Assembly: GCA_002358905.1 (NCBI GenBank)
Contig: DEPT01000023.1
Location: 1 to 64,000, forward strand
Source of the DNA: Akkermansiaceae bacterium UBA3385
GTDB lineage: Bacteria; Verrucomicrobiota; Verrucomicrobiia; Verrucomicrobiales; Akkermansiaceae
DNA: 64,000 nucleotides
Direction of reading: 5' to 3'
The notes under the pieces are model-generated. The model worked only from the letters and a program-made list of their open reading frames with translations, made no database searches and had not been told where the DNA came from. A program made the position numbers and the translations under genes. Within the stretch, counting starts at the first letter, position 1. Every line of letters begins with the position of its first letter. This document shows, piece after piece, positions 1 through 8,956 of this stretch.

Positions 1-515
1 GCCAGACCAACTGGCGCAGCGGCGTGACCGCTGACTGGAGTGCCGCCTACGGCCGCAGCGAATCAGAGACGATGGGCAGCGACTGGAGCCAGAAGAATGT
101 GCAGCTGGATGGCCGCGTAAGCTACAACCATGAGCTGAACGCCAGCACCCTGCTGAGTCCCTTCGCCGGCCTGCAGTACTACGCCAGCGACTCCGCCACG
201 GTCGATGGCACGAACACCGGTTCTCTGCAGAACCTGCGTGCCGAAATCGGTGTGGCAGCCAGCCGCCGCATGGGCAAGTTCGGAGTATACGGAGAAATCG
301 CCCTGCACCAGGATATTGCCCGCAACAACCCGAAGGTGGAAATGGAAGGTGTGCGCTACACCGGCATGAACCCGGGCCGCACGGGCATCAACTTCACAGT
401 GGGCGCCAGCTATGAACTGAACGACAAGTGGAGCGTGAACGCCAGCTACACGGGTGAGTTCGTAGAGAACGCCAATGCCCACAGCGCAAATATGGGTGCC
501 ACCTACAAGTTCTGA
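1..515 (+). CDS. Autotransporter beta-barrel domain, C-terminal part (partial)
   Basis: The reading frame (codons from base 3) is open to the window edge, so only about the last 170 residues are present; the GTG at 24 is an internal valine, not a start. The sequence alternates polar and hydrophobic residues in strand-sized blocks (VSYNHELNAS, FAGLQYYAS, AEIGVAASRRM, VGASYELNDKWSVNASYTGEF) and ends ATYKF, a terminal aromatic residue typical of outer-membrane beta-barrels recognised by BamA. This matches the C-terminal translocator domain of type V autotransporters. The passenger lies upstream and cannot be judged. A perfect 11-bp hairpin follows the stop. Confidence 0.75.
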   Translation, partial: QTNWRSGVTADWSAAYGRSESETMGSDWSQKNVQLDGRVSYNHELNASTLLSPFAGLQYYASDSATVDGTNTGSLQNLRAEIGVAASRRMGKFGVYGEIALHQDIARNNPKVEMEGVRYTGMNPGRTGINFTVGASYELNDKWSVNASYTGEFVENANAHSANMGATYKF

Positions 516-536
516 TGTTTAATAGAGCTGCAGGAC

Positions 537-563
537 GCCCTCCCGAGTTTGACTCGGGAGGGC
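537..563 (+). terminator. Hairpin after the autotransporter gene
   Basis: A perfect 11-bp stem (GCCCTCCCGAG / CTCGGGAGGGC) encloses a 5-base loop, 22 bases after the stop. No strong U-run follows, so it may terminate transcription or stabilise the mRNA 3' end. Confidence 0.6.
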
Positions 564-651
564 TGGCTCTTGGGGAACAACAGGGAACACACATGCGAAG
601 TATGGCTGCTCCTGATATGTGTTATTACTTTTGACATCCATTTTTTTCGGT

Positions 652-680
652 TTGAAAACTCTGATGGATTTTGCCATAAT
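652..680 (+). promoter_or_regulatory. Promoter of the type I secretion operon
   Basis: TTGAAA (652-657), 17-bp spacer, CATAAT (675-680). The ATG at 688 lies 7 bases beyond the -10 box, so the mRNA would start at or next to the start codon (leaderless). Confidence 0.55.
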
Positions 681-687
681 ACACACG

Positions 688-969
688 ATGAAGCAATACA
701 TGTATGCTGATGGCGTGGCCAACGTGAGCCTTTCCGGGGGGATGATTCGCATGGACTTGTATCATATTGATGGATGTCCTGATGCGAATAGCAAGGCTTT
801 GCCTCGAGTTGTTGACACGCAGATAGTGATGCCGCCTGCAGCGTTCATGCGGGCCTTTGAGTCTTTGCAACAATTTGTTGCTGAGCTGGAGAAGAAGGGA
901 ATAGTGCACCATATTTCACCGGTGCATGACCATACCCACCATGTTTCTTCTTCTCCCAATTTTGATTAA
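688..969 (+). CDS. Small protein with His-rich tail, first gene of the type I secretion operon
   Basis: A protein of 93 residues. The ATG at 688 is preferred over a longer in-frame start at 619 because a good -10 box (675-680) lies between them. Residues 4-27 look like beta strands (YMYADGVANVSLSGGMIRMDLY), followed by a helix (AAFMRAFESLQQFVAELEKKG) and a tail rich in histidine (HHISPVHDHTHH). The strand-then-helix layout with a conserved-looking V-x-P motif (IVMPPAAF) is reminiscent of DUF3467 proteins, but I am not sure of that. It ends 5 bases before the ABC transporter gene, so co-transcription is likely. A role as chaperone, regulator or substrate of the secretion system is inference. 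Confidence 0.65.
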   Translation: MKQYMYADGVANVSLSGGMIRMDLYHIDGCPDANSKALPRVVDTQIVMPPAAFMRAFESLQQFVAELEKKGIVHHISPVHDHTHHVSSSPNFD

Positions 970-974
970 GAACT

Positions 975-3563
975 ATGTTTGAATCTGAAAATACAGCACG
1001 CAAGTGCTTGGAGGAGCTGGCCAAATTGGTACCAGACGCTGGCAATATCCAGGCTCTTGTGGGAGATATCCCTCTGGATTCGCACGAGCGGATAATGGAG
1101 GTGCTGCAGAAATTACGCTTGAAGCCGGAATGGTGCGATGCTTCTGATACGGACGATTTGTCAACGCATTTCGGTTCTCCCGTACTATTGAGACTACTCA
1201 ATGAAAACTGGGTTATTTTTCTGGGCTGTCGAAAAGGCTGTGATGGTGAGGAAGCACACTTTGCTGTGTTCGACCCATTGTGCCAGGATAGCGGAAAGGT
1301 GATGTTCCTGAAACGGGGAGCATTGCAGAAAGCATGGGGCGGCAACGCATGTTTCCTGAGAAATTTTGCCAACCAGAACTATGCTGTTGATGGTCGCCAC
1401 ACGCTGCTGTACTGTTTGGTGAACATTTGTCGGCATCATCAGCTTGATGCAGATGTGCGCCGCCTGCTTCATGAGTACGCAGTAGAGGAAGAACCCAGTG
1501 TAAGTCTGCTGCGCCAGATGGCTGAAGACCTGGGACTGAAGTCGCGCAGTGGAAAATTGACATGGAAAGCCTTGGAGGAACGCGAGCATATCTACCCATG
1601 TGTTGCAATGACCGCTGAAGGCAAGGGTGTGGTGCTTTGTGGAATGCGCGAGATTGCTCCTGATTCGGATTGCCCGGAGGCCGGTGACCGGCCATTGCAA
1701 CTTGGCGTGTGGGATCCTGCTCCGCATGCGCAAGGTCAGGTGCCCGCCATAGAATGGATAACGCAGGAGGAGTATCAGGCCCGATATACAGGGGAGGTGG
1801 TGCTGTTCAAGCGTGTTTTTTCGCTGTTGGATGAAAATCGTCCGTTCGGATTGTTGTGGTTTGTTCCAGAATTTGCCAGGCAGAAAAAACTGTTGGGCGA
1901 GGTTGCGATGGCCGTGCTTGCTATCAGTGCGATTGGTCTGGTTACGCCGCTGTTTTTTCAGTTGGTAGTTGATAAAGTTCTGGTGCATCAGAGTTACACC
2001 ACACTGACCGTGCTTGGTGTGGCGGTCTGCGTGGCACTGGTATTTAATGCAATTCTGGAATTTTTGCAGAATTATCTGTTGATTTTTGCGACAAATCGCA
2101 TTGATATACGACTGGCCACAAAGACATTTCGTAAGTTGCTCAACTTGCCGGTGGACTTTTATGAGAGCATATCCAGCGGTGTGCTTATCAAGCACATGCA
2201 ACAGACGGAGAAAATCCGGCAGTTCCTCTCTGGTAGTTTGTTTTTCAGTTTGTTGGAGTTGCTGTCTCTGATAGTATTCCTGCCTGTACTGCTTTGGTAC
2301 AGCGTAAAGCTTACTGCAGTAGTGTTGCTGTTTACTGTGCTCATGGCACTTGTGATTGCATTGCTTATCAAACCGTTTCAGCGCCGGTTGGAGGAATTGT
2401 ACCAGGCAGAGGGCCGACGCCAGGGAATGCTGGTGGAAACTATTCATGGTGTGCGTACGGTGAAATCTCTTGCCCTGGAACCTGTTTTACAACGCAAGTG
2501 GAATGATACGGCGGCTTATGCCATTACCCGGTACTTTAATGTGGCTAAAATTTCGATGACAGCCCGAACCCTCAGCCATTGGCTGGAACGGCTCATGGGG
2601 GTATGCATTATCTGGGTAGGCGCTCTGGCTGTGTTTGATGCAGAGATTTCAGTGGGTGCGCTCATTGCATTTAATATGCTTGCCGGACGCGTGACTGGAC
2701 CTCTGGTACGCATCGTTGGTCTGGTGCATGAGTATCAGCAGACATCGCTTTCCATCCGAATGCTTGGTGTAGTGATGAATGCTCGCGATGAGCAGGTGGG
2801 GGGAGATATACGGCAGCCTTTACGTGGTGAAATATCATTTGAGAATATACGCTTCCAGTATTTACCGGATGCGCCGCCAGCAATCCGGGATTTCACATAT
2901 CGCATTCAACCCGGTACAACAGTGGGCCTGGTAGGTAGAAGTGGTTCCGGCAAGACCACGGTCACGAAGCTGATGCAAGGATTGTACCCGCTGCAGCAAG
3001 GGGTTATCAAATACGATGGTATCGACCTTCGTGAAATCGACCGTTCGCATCTGCGCTCACACATAGGTGTTGTTTTGCAGGATAATTATTTCTTCCATGG
3101 AACGATTCGCGAGAACCTGACTCTTACCAAGCGAGATGCCACCATGGAGGAGGTCATTTATGCAGCTCGCGTAGCAGGGGCCGAGGAGTTTATTCAGAGT
3201 CTGCCTCGTGGCTATGATTCCATGCTTGAGGAGAATGCGAGCAACCTTTCCGGCGGGCAGCGCCAGAGGCTTGCAATTGCGCGTGCGTTGCTGCCTAATC
3301 CCAGAATCCTGATATTTGACGAAGCGACAAGTGCGCTTGATCCGGAGAGTGAAACTCTTATTCGCCGTAATCTGAAGCAGATTGCACATAACCGCACTGT
3401 ATTTATCATATCGCACCGTTTGTCGATACTTTGCCGTGCGGATGATATTGTGGTGCTGGAGAAAGGCTCTATATTGGAACATGGTACACATCAGCAATTG
3501 GTTGCTTCTGGTGGATTGTATGCAGATTTCTGGCAGCAACAAATGGGAACAGAGGAGGATTAA
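975..3563 (+). CDS. Type I secretion ABC transporter with two C39-like domains
   Basis: HlyB/LapB-type inner-membrane exporter ATPase. From about residue 285 to the end it follows HlyB closely: a membrane region (about 300-600, with TPLFFQLVVDKVLVHQ), Walker A GRSGSGKTT (about 651), signature LSGGQRQR (about 757), Walker B ILIFDEAT (about 777) and H-loop SHRLS (about 812). At 862 residues it is about 150 longer than HlyB. The excess is explained by two C39-peptidase-like modules in tandem, about residues 8-135 and 140-285. In the second, the usual Cys position is Thr (RHTLLYCL) and the His position is Gly (AEGKGVVL), so it should bind rather than cut its substrate. It starts 5 bases after the small His-rich gene, and the adaptor gene follows 3 bases downstream. 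No TolC partner or RTX substrate is visible here. Confidence 0.92.
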   Translation: MFESENTARKCLEELAKLVPDAGNIQALVGDIPLDSHERIMEVLQKLRLKPEWCDASDTDDLSTHFGSPVLLRLLNENWVIFLGCRKGCDGEEAHFAVFDPLCQDSGKVMFLKRGALQKAWGGNACFLRNFANQNYAVDGRHTLLYCLVNICRHHQLDADVRRLLHEYAVEEEPSVSLLRQMAEDLGLKSRSGKLTWKALEEREHIYPCVAMTAEGKGVVLCGMREIAPDSDCPEAGDRPLQLGVWDPAPHAQGQVPAIEWITQEEYQARYTGEVVLFKRVFSLLDENRPFGLLWFVPEFARQKKLLGEVAMAVLAISAIGLVTPLFFQLVVDKVLVHQSYTTLTVLGVAVCVALVFNAILEFLQNYLLIFATNRIDIRLATKTFRKLLNLPVDFYESISSGVLIKHMQQTEKIRQFLSGSLFFSLLELLSLIVFLPVLLWYSVKLTAVVLLFTVLMALVIALLIKPFQRRLEELYQAEGRRQGMLVETIHGVRTVKSLALEPVLQRKWNDTAAYAITRYFNVAKISMTARTLSHWLERLMGVCIIWVGALAVFDAEISVGALIAFNMLAGRVTGPLVRIVGLVHEYQQTSLSIRMLGVVMNARDEQVGGDIRQPLRGEISFENIRFQYLPDAPPAIRDFTYRIQPGTTVGLVGRSGSGKTTVTKLMQGLYPLQQGVIKYDGIDLREIDRSHLRSHIGVVLQDNYFFHGTIRENLTLTKRDATMEEVIYAARVAGAEEFIQSLPRGYDSMLEENASNLSGGQRQRLAIARALLPNPRILIFDEATSALDPESETLIRRNLKQIAHNRTVFIISHRLSILCRADDIVVLEKGSILEHGTHQQLVASGGLYADFWQQQMGTEED

Positions 3564-3566
3564 GGC

Positions 3567-4949
3567 ATGGCTAGAAAGAGAAAGCTAAAGGAATTGACAG
3601 ATGCTGATATTGCAGCATGCGAGCCGGAATCTATCTGGCTTGAGACTCGCAAATGCCCTCTTCCTGCACACTGTGTGCTTTGGGTGATTATCTTGTTGCT
3701 TGTTTCGGGAGTGCTGTGGGCGTGTCTGGCCAAGGTGGATAAGGTTGTGGCGGCCGAAGGAAAACTGGTGACTACGCGACCTAATATAACCATGAGACCC
3801 CTGGAACGTTCTGTTATCAAGCGGGTTCTGGTGCAGGTGGGGCAGGTTGTGGAGAAAGATCAGGTGCTCATCGAGCTTGATACGACGATGAATGCTGCAG
3901 AGTTGGGAAATTTGCGTGAGCAGATGACCTATTACAAATGCCTTTCCGCGCGCTTGAATGCGGAGCGGATGGGGGCTGCTACGATTGATTTTCCGGAGGA
4001 ATTGGCGCAATCAGAGGCTGCTCGCAGACAAAATGCCTTGTTCTCTACCCGGCGAGATTTCTATGCTAAGCGAGTGGCGTATTTGCAGGCTAGTGTAAGT
4101 CGTTATGCTTCGACGACAGAGTCCATTCTGCGTTCACTTGCCAAGTATGATGAAATGATGGTGCCAGTTAACCGCATTGAACAAATGTATGAGAATCTGG
4201 CGGAAAAAGGCATGACTCCCTTGGTCGATGTGTTCAATACCCGGATTCAGCGAATGGGTAATGAGATTGAAGTGGAAAATCAGCGTACTCGCCTGGTTGA
4301 AGATCAGCAGTTGTGCATTACTGCAAAATCGGAATTAGCTGCTTTCCAGGCAGAGTGGATGCAGGATATTGATAAGGAGCTAGCCGATGCGGAATTGCAA
4401 ATCAGCATTTTACAGGAAAAAATCCGTCAGTCCGAATATCTGGTTGCTGTGGATTGTCTCAAGGCGCCCTGTCGTGCCGTTGTGCACGAGGTTGCACCGT
4501 ACCAGGAGGGATCTGCAGTACGCGAGGCTGAGTCGTACATATCACTTATTCCGCTGGATGTACCCTTGGAAGCCGAGATTGACATCCTGCCTAAGGATGT
4601 AGGCCTTTTGAGAGTGGGAGATTCAGTTCGCCTGAAACTAGATGCATTTCCGTTCCAGAGATACGGGACTCTGAGTGGTACGTTGCGTTTCATTTCTGCC
4701 GACACTCATGAATCATCCTCCAATATGGAAGATGATTCAGAGAAGGCAATGACAGCGCCTGGCGGACGGCGCCCCCAGTTCCGTGCACGCCTTACCGTGA
4801 GTGGTGAGTTGGTTGACGTGCCTTCCCAATTGTGGCAGAGTGCAGGTATGCGGTTGCGTGCTGAAATCAAAGTAGGAGAACGTCGGGTTATCTCTTATCT
4901 GCTGCATCCGTTCATCAAGGCCATGGATGAATCCATTCGTGAACCCTGA
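3567..4949 (+). CDS. HlyD-family periplasmic adaptor of type I secretion
   Basis: Membrane fusion protein that would join the ABC transporter to an outer-membrane channel. It has a cytoplasmic N-terminus, one membrane helix at about residues 32-54 (CVLWVIILLLVSGVLWACLA), then a lipoyl/barrel-sandwich half (AAEGKLVTTRPNITMRPLERSVIKRVLVQVGQVVEKDQVLIELDTT), a long coiled-coil hairpin (about 105-300), and the returning lipoyl half and beta-barrel (VHEVAPYQEGSAV, LEAEIDILPKDVGLLRVGDSVRLKLDAFPFQRYG). Length 460 is normal for the family (HlyD 478). An AGGAGG motif overlapping the end of the upstream gene serves as its ribosome site. The segment around residues 380-395 (SSNMEDDSEKAM) is acidic and unusual. 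Confidence 0.92.
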   Translation: MARKRKLKELTDADIAACEPESIWLETRKCPLPAHCVLWVIILLLVSGVLWACLAKVDKVVAAEGKLVTTRPNITMRPLERSVIKRVLVQVGQVVEKDQVLIELDTTMNAAELGNLREQMTYYKCLSARLNAERMGAATIDFPEELAQSEAARRQNALFSTRRDFYAKRVAYLQASVSRYASTTESILRSLAKYDEMMVPVNRIEQMYENLAEKGMTPLVDVFNTRIQRMGNEIEVENQRTRLVEDQQLCITAKSELAAFQAEWMQDIDKELADAELQISILQEKIRQSEYLVAVDCLKAPCRAVVHEVAPYQEGSAVREAESYISLIPLDVPLEAEIDILPKDVGLLRVGDSVRLKLDAFPFQRYGTLSGTLRFISADTHESSSNMEDDSEKAMTAPGGRRPQFRARLTVSGELVDVPSQLWQSAGMRLRAEIKVGERRVISYLLHPFIKAMDESIREP

Positions 4950-5008
4950 GGCTGATAAATAGTTCCGCTGTTTCCTTCTTTTTATTATGCCCGGAGATAG
5001 CTACTGTT

Positions 5009-6052
5009 TTATAAATCATCCACCAGTGAGGTGCTCTTGGCGTAGGCTGTGCTGCGGGCTTCGAAGAAGTCAGTCTTGATGAGGTTTGCGTTGCTGAATT
5101 GGGATACCCAGGAACAAGCGGGGGGCTCGGATTCGTACCCTTCGTATACCGGTGCAAAGCCCAGTTCCAGACACCGGCGATTGGCCAGGTAGCGGATATA
5201 GTCCCGCACCATTTCTGTGGTCAGGCCAGGGATGTCGTCCCCAATCACATAGCTGCCCCAGGCGATTTCCTGTTCGGCTCCTTCGCGAATCATGCCGCGG
5301 TATTCATCGACTTTGTCCGCCGTGAAGAGCTGGGGCTCTTCACGTTGCAGTTCGCGTATAATGTTGCGGAAGAGCCAGAGGTGGGTGCTTTCATCGCGGT
5401 TGATGTAACGGATTTCCTGTGCGCTGCCGGGCATTTTGTGATTTCGTCCCAGGTTGTAGAAGAACATGAAGCCGCTGTAGAAGTATACGCCTTCCAGAAT
5501 GAAGTTGGCTACCAGTGTGCGGGCAAAGTTTTCCGGGGTGCGGTTTTGCTGGAATTCGTTGTACAGGTTGCCGATAAAGGTGTTGCGGCGCAGCAGGTGT
5601 TCATCGTTCCTCCATTGGTAGAGCACCTCCTGCCGCTGCTGGGGCTCGCAGATGGTATCCAGCATGTAGCTGTAGCTCTGGCTGTGTACGGCTTCCTGAA
5701 ATGCCTGGATGCACAGGCAGAGGTTCACCTCATTGGCCGTGATATATTCGCCTACTGAGGGTAAGTTTGCCGTCTGGATGCTGTCGAGGAACACGAGGAA
5801 GGAGAGAATCTTGTCGAATGCACGGCGTTCCGCCGGGCTCAGACGCGGGTAGTCCTTTACGTCTGCAGCGAGGTTGATTTCCTCGGGAATCCAGAAATTA
5901 TTCATGGCCTGGCGGTACCACCCACTCACCCAGCTGTATTTCATGTTGTTGAAATCGTTGAGGTTGGTGGTGTTGCCGTTGATGATGCGGCGGGCGGCGG
6001 TATCGGTGTCGCCCTGCGGGTTAAACAGTGGTCTGCGGTTCAGCTGGCACAT
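5009..6052 (-). CDS. nrdB: Ribonucleoside-diphosphate reductase, beta subunit (class I)
   Basis: Radical-generating subunit that, with NrdA, converts ribonucleoside diphosphates to deoxy forms. Metal ligands are visible: Asp in FLVFLDSIQTAN, Glu/His in EAVHSQSY, Glu in FILEGVYFYSGF and Glu/His in NRDESTHL. The Tyr of EAVHSQSY sits at the position of the radical Tyr122 of E. coli, so this is a tyrosyl-radical enzyme rather than the Chlamydia-type Phe variant. The C-terminal STSLVDDL tail is the expected NrdA-docking peptide. The start codon lies inside the last codons of nrdA (13-base overlap), suggesting translational coupling. Length 347 is normal. Confidence 0.95.
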   Translation of the reverse strand: MCQLNRRPLFNPQGDTDTAARRIINGNTTNLNDFNNMKYSWVSGWYRQAMNNFWIPEEINLAADVKDYPRLSPAERRAFDKILSFLVFLDSIQTANLPSVGEYITANEVNLCLCIQAFQEAVHSQSYSYMLDTICEPQQRQEVLYQWRNDEHLLRRNTFIGNLYNEFQQNRTPENFARTLVANFILEGVYFYSGFMFFYNLGRNHKMPGSAQEIRYINRDESTHLWLFRNIIRELQREEPQLFTADKVDEYRGMIREGAEQEIAWGSYVIGDDIPGLTTEMVRDYIRYLANRRCLELGFAPVYEGYESEPPACSWVSQFSNANLIKTDFFEARSTAYAKSTSLVDDL

Positions 6053-8565
6053 AATTCACATTCTTCTACTTCTAAGCTTTTGGAGCGGATATAATAAATG
6101 GTCTTCACCCCGCACTCCCATGCGAGGATGTAGAGGTTGAGTATCTGTCGGAGGGTGTATTCATGGGTAATGTAAAGGTTCATGCTCTGGGCCTGGTCAA
6201 TGTGGCGCTGGCGAACGCCTGCTGCCCGCACGGACCAGGATTGGTCAATGTGGTGGGCGTTTTTGTACAGCCACAGGGTTTGAATGCTCAGGTCAGGGGC
6301 TACGCGGGGCATGAGTCCGCTCTTCTTCTCCTCCAGGAAAAAGAGTTTCATGACTGGGTCGATACCGGCAGTGGTTCCGGCAATGATGCTGGTGCTGCTG
6401 GTGGGGGCAATGGCGAGCAGCCAGGCGTTGCGCATGCCATGGGCTGCCACGCGTGCCCGGAGTTCCTGCCAGTGAAGCGCAGTGTATCCCCGGCGGTCGA
6501 AATAGATTCCAGTCTGCCATTCGCTGCCTTCAAAGGCAGCGTAGCTTCCTTTTTCTCGTGCAATGTCACAGCTGGCGGAAATGGCTGCATGGTTAATTTG
6601 TTCAAAGAGCTTATCGGCAAAATCGAGATGCTCCTGTGTTTCCCAGTGCAGCCCCTGCTTGGCGAGCATGTGGTGGTAGCCACTCACGCCCAGACCTATG
6701 GGGCGGTTGGCCTGGTTGGTGATTTCGGCATAGGGAAGGGGATAGAAGTTCAGGTCGATTACGTTGTCGAGCGCGCGCACTGCACTGCGGGTGATTTCTT
6801 CCACCTCCTGAGGGTTGCGTACGTCAATACGTCCGAGGGAAAGACTTGCGAGGTTGCAGACAACGAAATTACCCGGTCTGGTGGTGGTTACCACAACGGT
6901 GTCTCCATCGATGGTACATACTTCCTGCCGGAGTGATTCAACGGCGCTCATGTTCTGAGCAATTTCGGTGCAGAGGTTGCTGCAGTAGATAATGCCACAG
7001 TGCTTGTTCGGATTGGCACGGTTCACGATGTCCCGATTGAAGGCGAATGGCGTACCTGTTTCCACCGCGCTTTTGAGAATAAGCCGGATGATGTCTTTGA
7101 TGGGGACAACTCGTTTGTGGATGCGGGCATCTGCTACGCAGCTGTGGTACCGTTCTTCCCATTCAACACCATAGCTGTCTTCCAACGAGTAGCCCTTCAC
7201 GCTTTTGATTTCGTGAGGGCACATGAGGTACCAGTCTCCCTCAATGTTATCGCGGGCCTGCTGCCAGAAAAAGTCCGGGTAACACACGGCGGGGAATACA
7301 TCGTGTGCCTTGAGGCGGTCGTCACCATTGTTTGTGCGCAGAGAGAGGAACTCCGGCAGATCGCGATGCCAGGCATCCAGGTATACAGCCACGGCTCCCT
7401 GGCGTACTCCCAGCTGGTCTACAGCCACGGCTGTGTCATTGGCAAGACGAATCCAACGGATGACTCCTCCTGCAGCCCCGGGAAAACCCCGGATAGCACT
7501 GCCACTGGCGCGGACTTTACCAAAGTAGAGCCCCATGCCACCGCCGTATTTGCTTACTTGTGCAAAGTTGTCGATACTGCGGTAGATGCCGTCCAGACTG
7601 TCGGGTACGGTGTCGATGAAGCAGGAGGAAAGCTGGTGAAACGGTTTGCGTGCATTGGCCAGGGTGGGGGTGGCCATAGTTACTTTCAACGTGCTGAGCA
7701 TGTCGTAGAAGCGCTGTACCCACAGAGAGCGGTCACTTGTTTCCTTCATGGCCAGGTGAAGGGCAATGCCCAGGAACATTTCCTGCGGGCTTTCCAGCAC
7801 GGTTTCTGCATGTGTGCGGATAAGATAGCGCCCATGCAGAAGTTCCAGCCCGGAATAGTTGAATAATTTGTCCCGCTCCGGTTGAATCAGTGTGGCAAAC
7901 TGGTCAATTTCTGCTTTGGTGTAATGGGCAAGTATGTAGCTGCCGTACACGCCTTCTTTGGTCAGATGCAGAATTTTATCGTACAGACTGGTAATTCCCG
8001 CGGCTGCTTCGTGTTTCGCAAGTTGAGCCCGGAATCTCAGTAACCAGAAACGAGCTGCTATCATTTCCCACTCGGGTGCATCGCGGGTGGTCAGTTCGGC
8101 CGCGGCTTTAATAAGACTGGTAAGAGATGCCTCAAGGCTCTGGCCTTTTTTGCTGAAACTGCGGAAACGGGCTGCCAGTTGGGGGAGGGCATATTCTTCG
8201 CCTGGGAATTCGCGTTGCACATCGCGCAGGGTGCCTTCGAGCGCTTCATTCTCTTCGAAGTGGGCGAGCAGTTGTTCCCGGGCGGCGCGGGCCCGGCTCC
8301 GTTCGTTGCGGTAGAGAATAAAGCTTTTGGCTGCTTCGTAATGGCCTGCAACCATAAGCGCGCCTTCCACCAGGTCCTGGATTGTTTCCACTGCTATCAA
8401 GTCATCGCCCTGTGCTGCAAGCTGTGATTCGATGCTTGCCGCCAACCGCTTGATTTCATCTTCTGCATGACTCCGGCCTACGCTTTCAAATGCCAGACTT
8501 ATGACTCGCTCTATCTTTTCCCGTTCGTAAGCAACCCTCTGCCCGTTCCGTTTCCGTATCTTCAT
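6040..8565 (-). CDS. nrdA: Ribonucleoside-diphosphate reductase, alpha subunit (class I)
   Basis: Catalytic subunit. An N-terminal ATP-cone (MKIRKRNGQRVAYEREKIERVI, about residues 1-95) implies allosteric activity control. Visible catalytic elements are the Cys in SSCFIDTVPDSLDGIY, the N-x-C-x-E thiyl-radical motif in CSNLCTEI (about residue 530), a second active-site Cys in FVVCNLASLSLG, the paired Tyr of KTIYYIRS near the C-terminus that relays the radical from NrdB, and the CxxC redox tail (CELCAS). At 841 residues it is long for E. coli NrdA but normal for forms with a full cone. It is the first gene of an nrdAB operon. Confidence 0.95.
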   Translation of the reverse strand: MKIRKRNGQRVAYEREKIERVISLAFESVGRSHAEDEIKRLAASIESQLAAQGDDLIAVETIQDLVEGALMVAGHYEAAKSFILYRNERSRARAAREQLLAHFEENEALEGTLRDVQREFPGEEYALPQLAARFRSFSKKGQSLEASLTSLIKAAAELTTRDAPEWEMIAARFWLLRFRAQLAKHEAAAGITSLYDKILHLTKEGVYGSYILAHYTKAEIDQFATLIQPERDKLFNYSGLELLHGRYLIRTHAETVLESPQEMFLGIALHLAMKETSDRSLWVQRFYDMLSTLKVTMATPTLANARKPFHQLSSCFIDTVPDSLDGIYRSIDNFAQVSKYGGGMGLYFGKVRASGSAIRGFPGAAGGVIRWIRLANDTAVAVDQLGVRQGAVAVYLDAWHRDLPEFLSLRTNNGDDRLKAHDVFPAVCYPDFFWQQARDNIEGDWYLMCPHEIKSVKGYSLEDSYGVEWEERYHSCVADARIHKRVVPIKDIIRLILKSAVETGTPFAFNRDIVNRANPNKHCGIIYCSNLCTEIAQNMSAVESLRQEVCTIDGDTVVVTTTRPGNFVVCNLASLSLGRIDVRNPQEVEEITRSAVRALDNVIDLNFYPLPYAEITNQANRPIGLGVSGYHHMLAKQGLHWETQEHLDFADKLFEQINHAAISASCDIAREKGSYAAFEGSEWQTGIYFDRRGYTALHWQELRARVAAHGMRNAWLLAIAPTSSTSIIAGTTAGIDPVMKLFFLEEKKSGLMPRVAPDLSIQTLWLYKNAHHIDQSWSVRAAGVRQRHIDQAQSMNLYITHEYTLRQILNLYILAWECGVKTIYYIRSKSLEVEECELCAS

Positions 8566-8956
8566 GGCTCTACTACATTTTGTATATGTGTCGCCAGTTT
8601 ACTACTCTATTTTGAAAAGTCAAGCGAAATAGTAGGAATAAAAGGAATAATTTTAACGTAATTTTTCTTTTAGTTTATTATTAGTTAGTTTTGTGGTAAA
8701 TATTTATTTTACTTGCACGCTGTATGAAATTAAAAACTTGATTTTTTATGAAAATTTGATTATATACTACACGAATGCGTCTCTACTCGTTTCTCTTTTG
8801 CTCTGCAAGCATCCGATTTTTGTTTGCAGATGGTAAAGTGTGCTGCGATGGTGATTGCATGAAGTAAATTTTCAGAATTATATAGAAGTTTACACAAAAC
8901 TCGGTGGTTGAATCGCTTTATTCGTGAAAACCATATTCTCCCTCATTCTCTGAACT
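8566..8956. other. AT-rich divergent intergenic region
   Basis: About 390 bases between divergent nrdA and the repeat lipoprotein gene, far richer in A+T than the surroundings. It holds the nrdA promoter at one end. Promoter-like pairs for the + strand are weaker: TTGATT with TATACT ending near 8770, and TTGCAT (8854-8859) with TTATAT (8878-8883). A 7-bp stem (8802-8808 with 8824-8830) is weak. No coding sequence seen. Confidence 0.5.
8596..8623 (-). promoter_or_regulatory. Candidate nrdAB promoter
   Basis: On the minus strand, TTGACT (8618-8623), a 16-bp spacer and TAAACT (8596-8601), leaving a leader of roughly 25 bases before the nrdA ATG. I looked for a paired NrdR-box consensus and did not find a convincing one. 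Confidence 0.45.

Noticed and set aside
63..482. Long minus-strand open frame under the autotransporter barrel
   Set aside because: It is the antisense of a clear beta-barrel coding frame and shows only low-complexity composition.
8566..8640. NrdR box upstream of nrdA
   Set aside because: The palindrome-like TGTATATGTG fits the consensus poorly and only one copy is seen.
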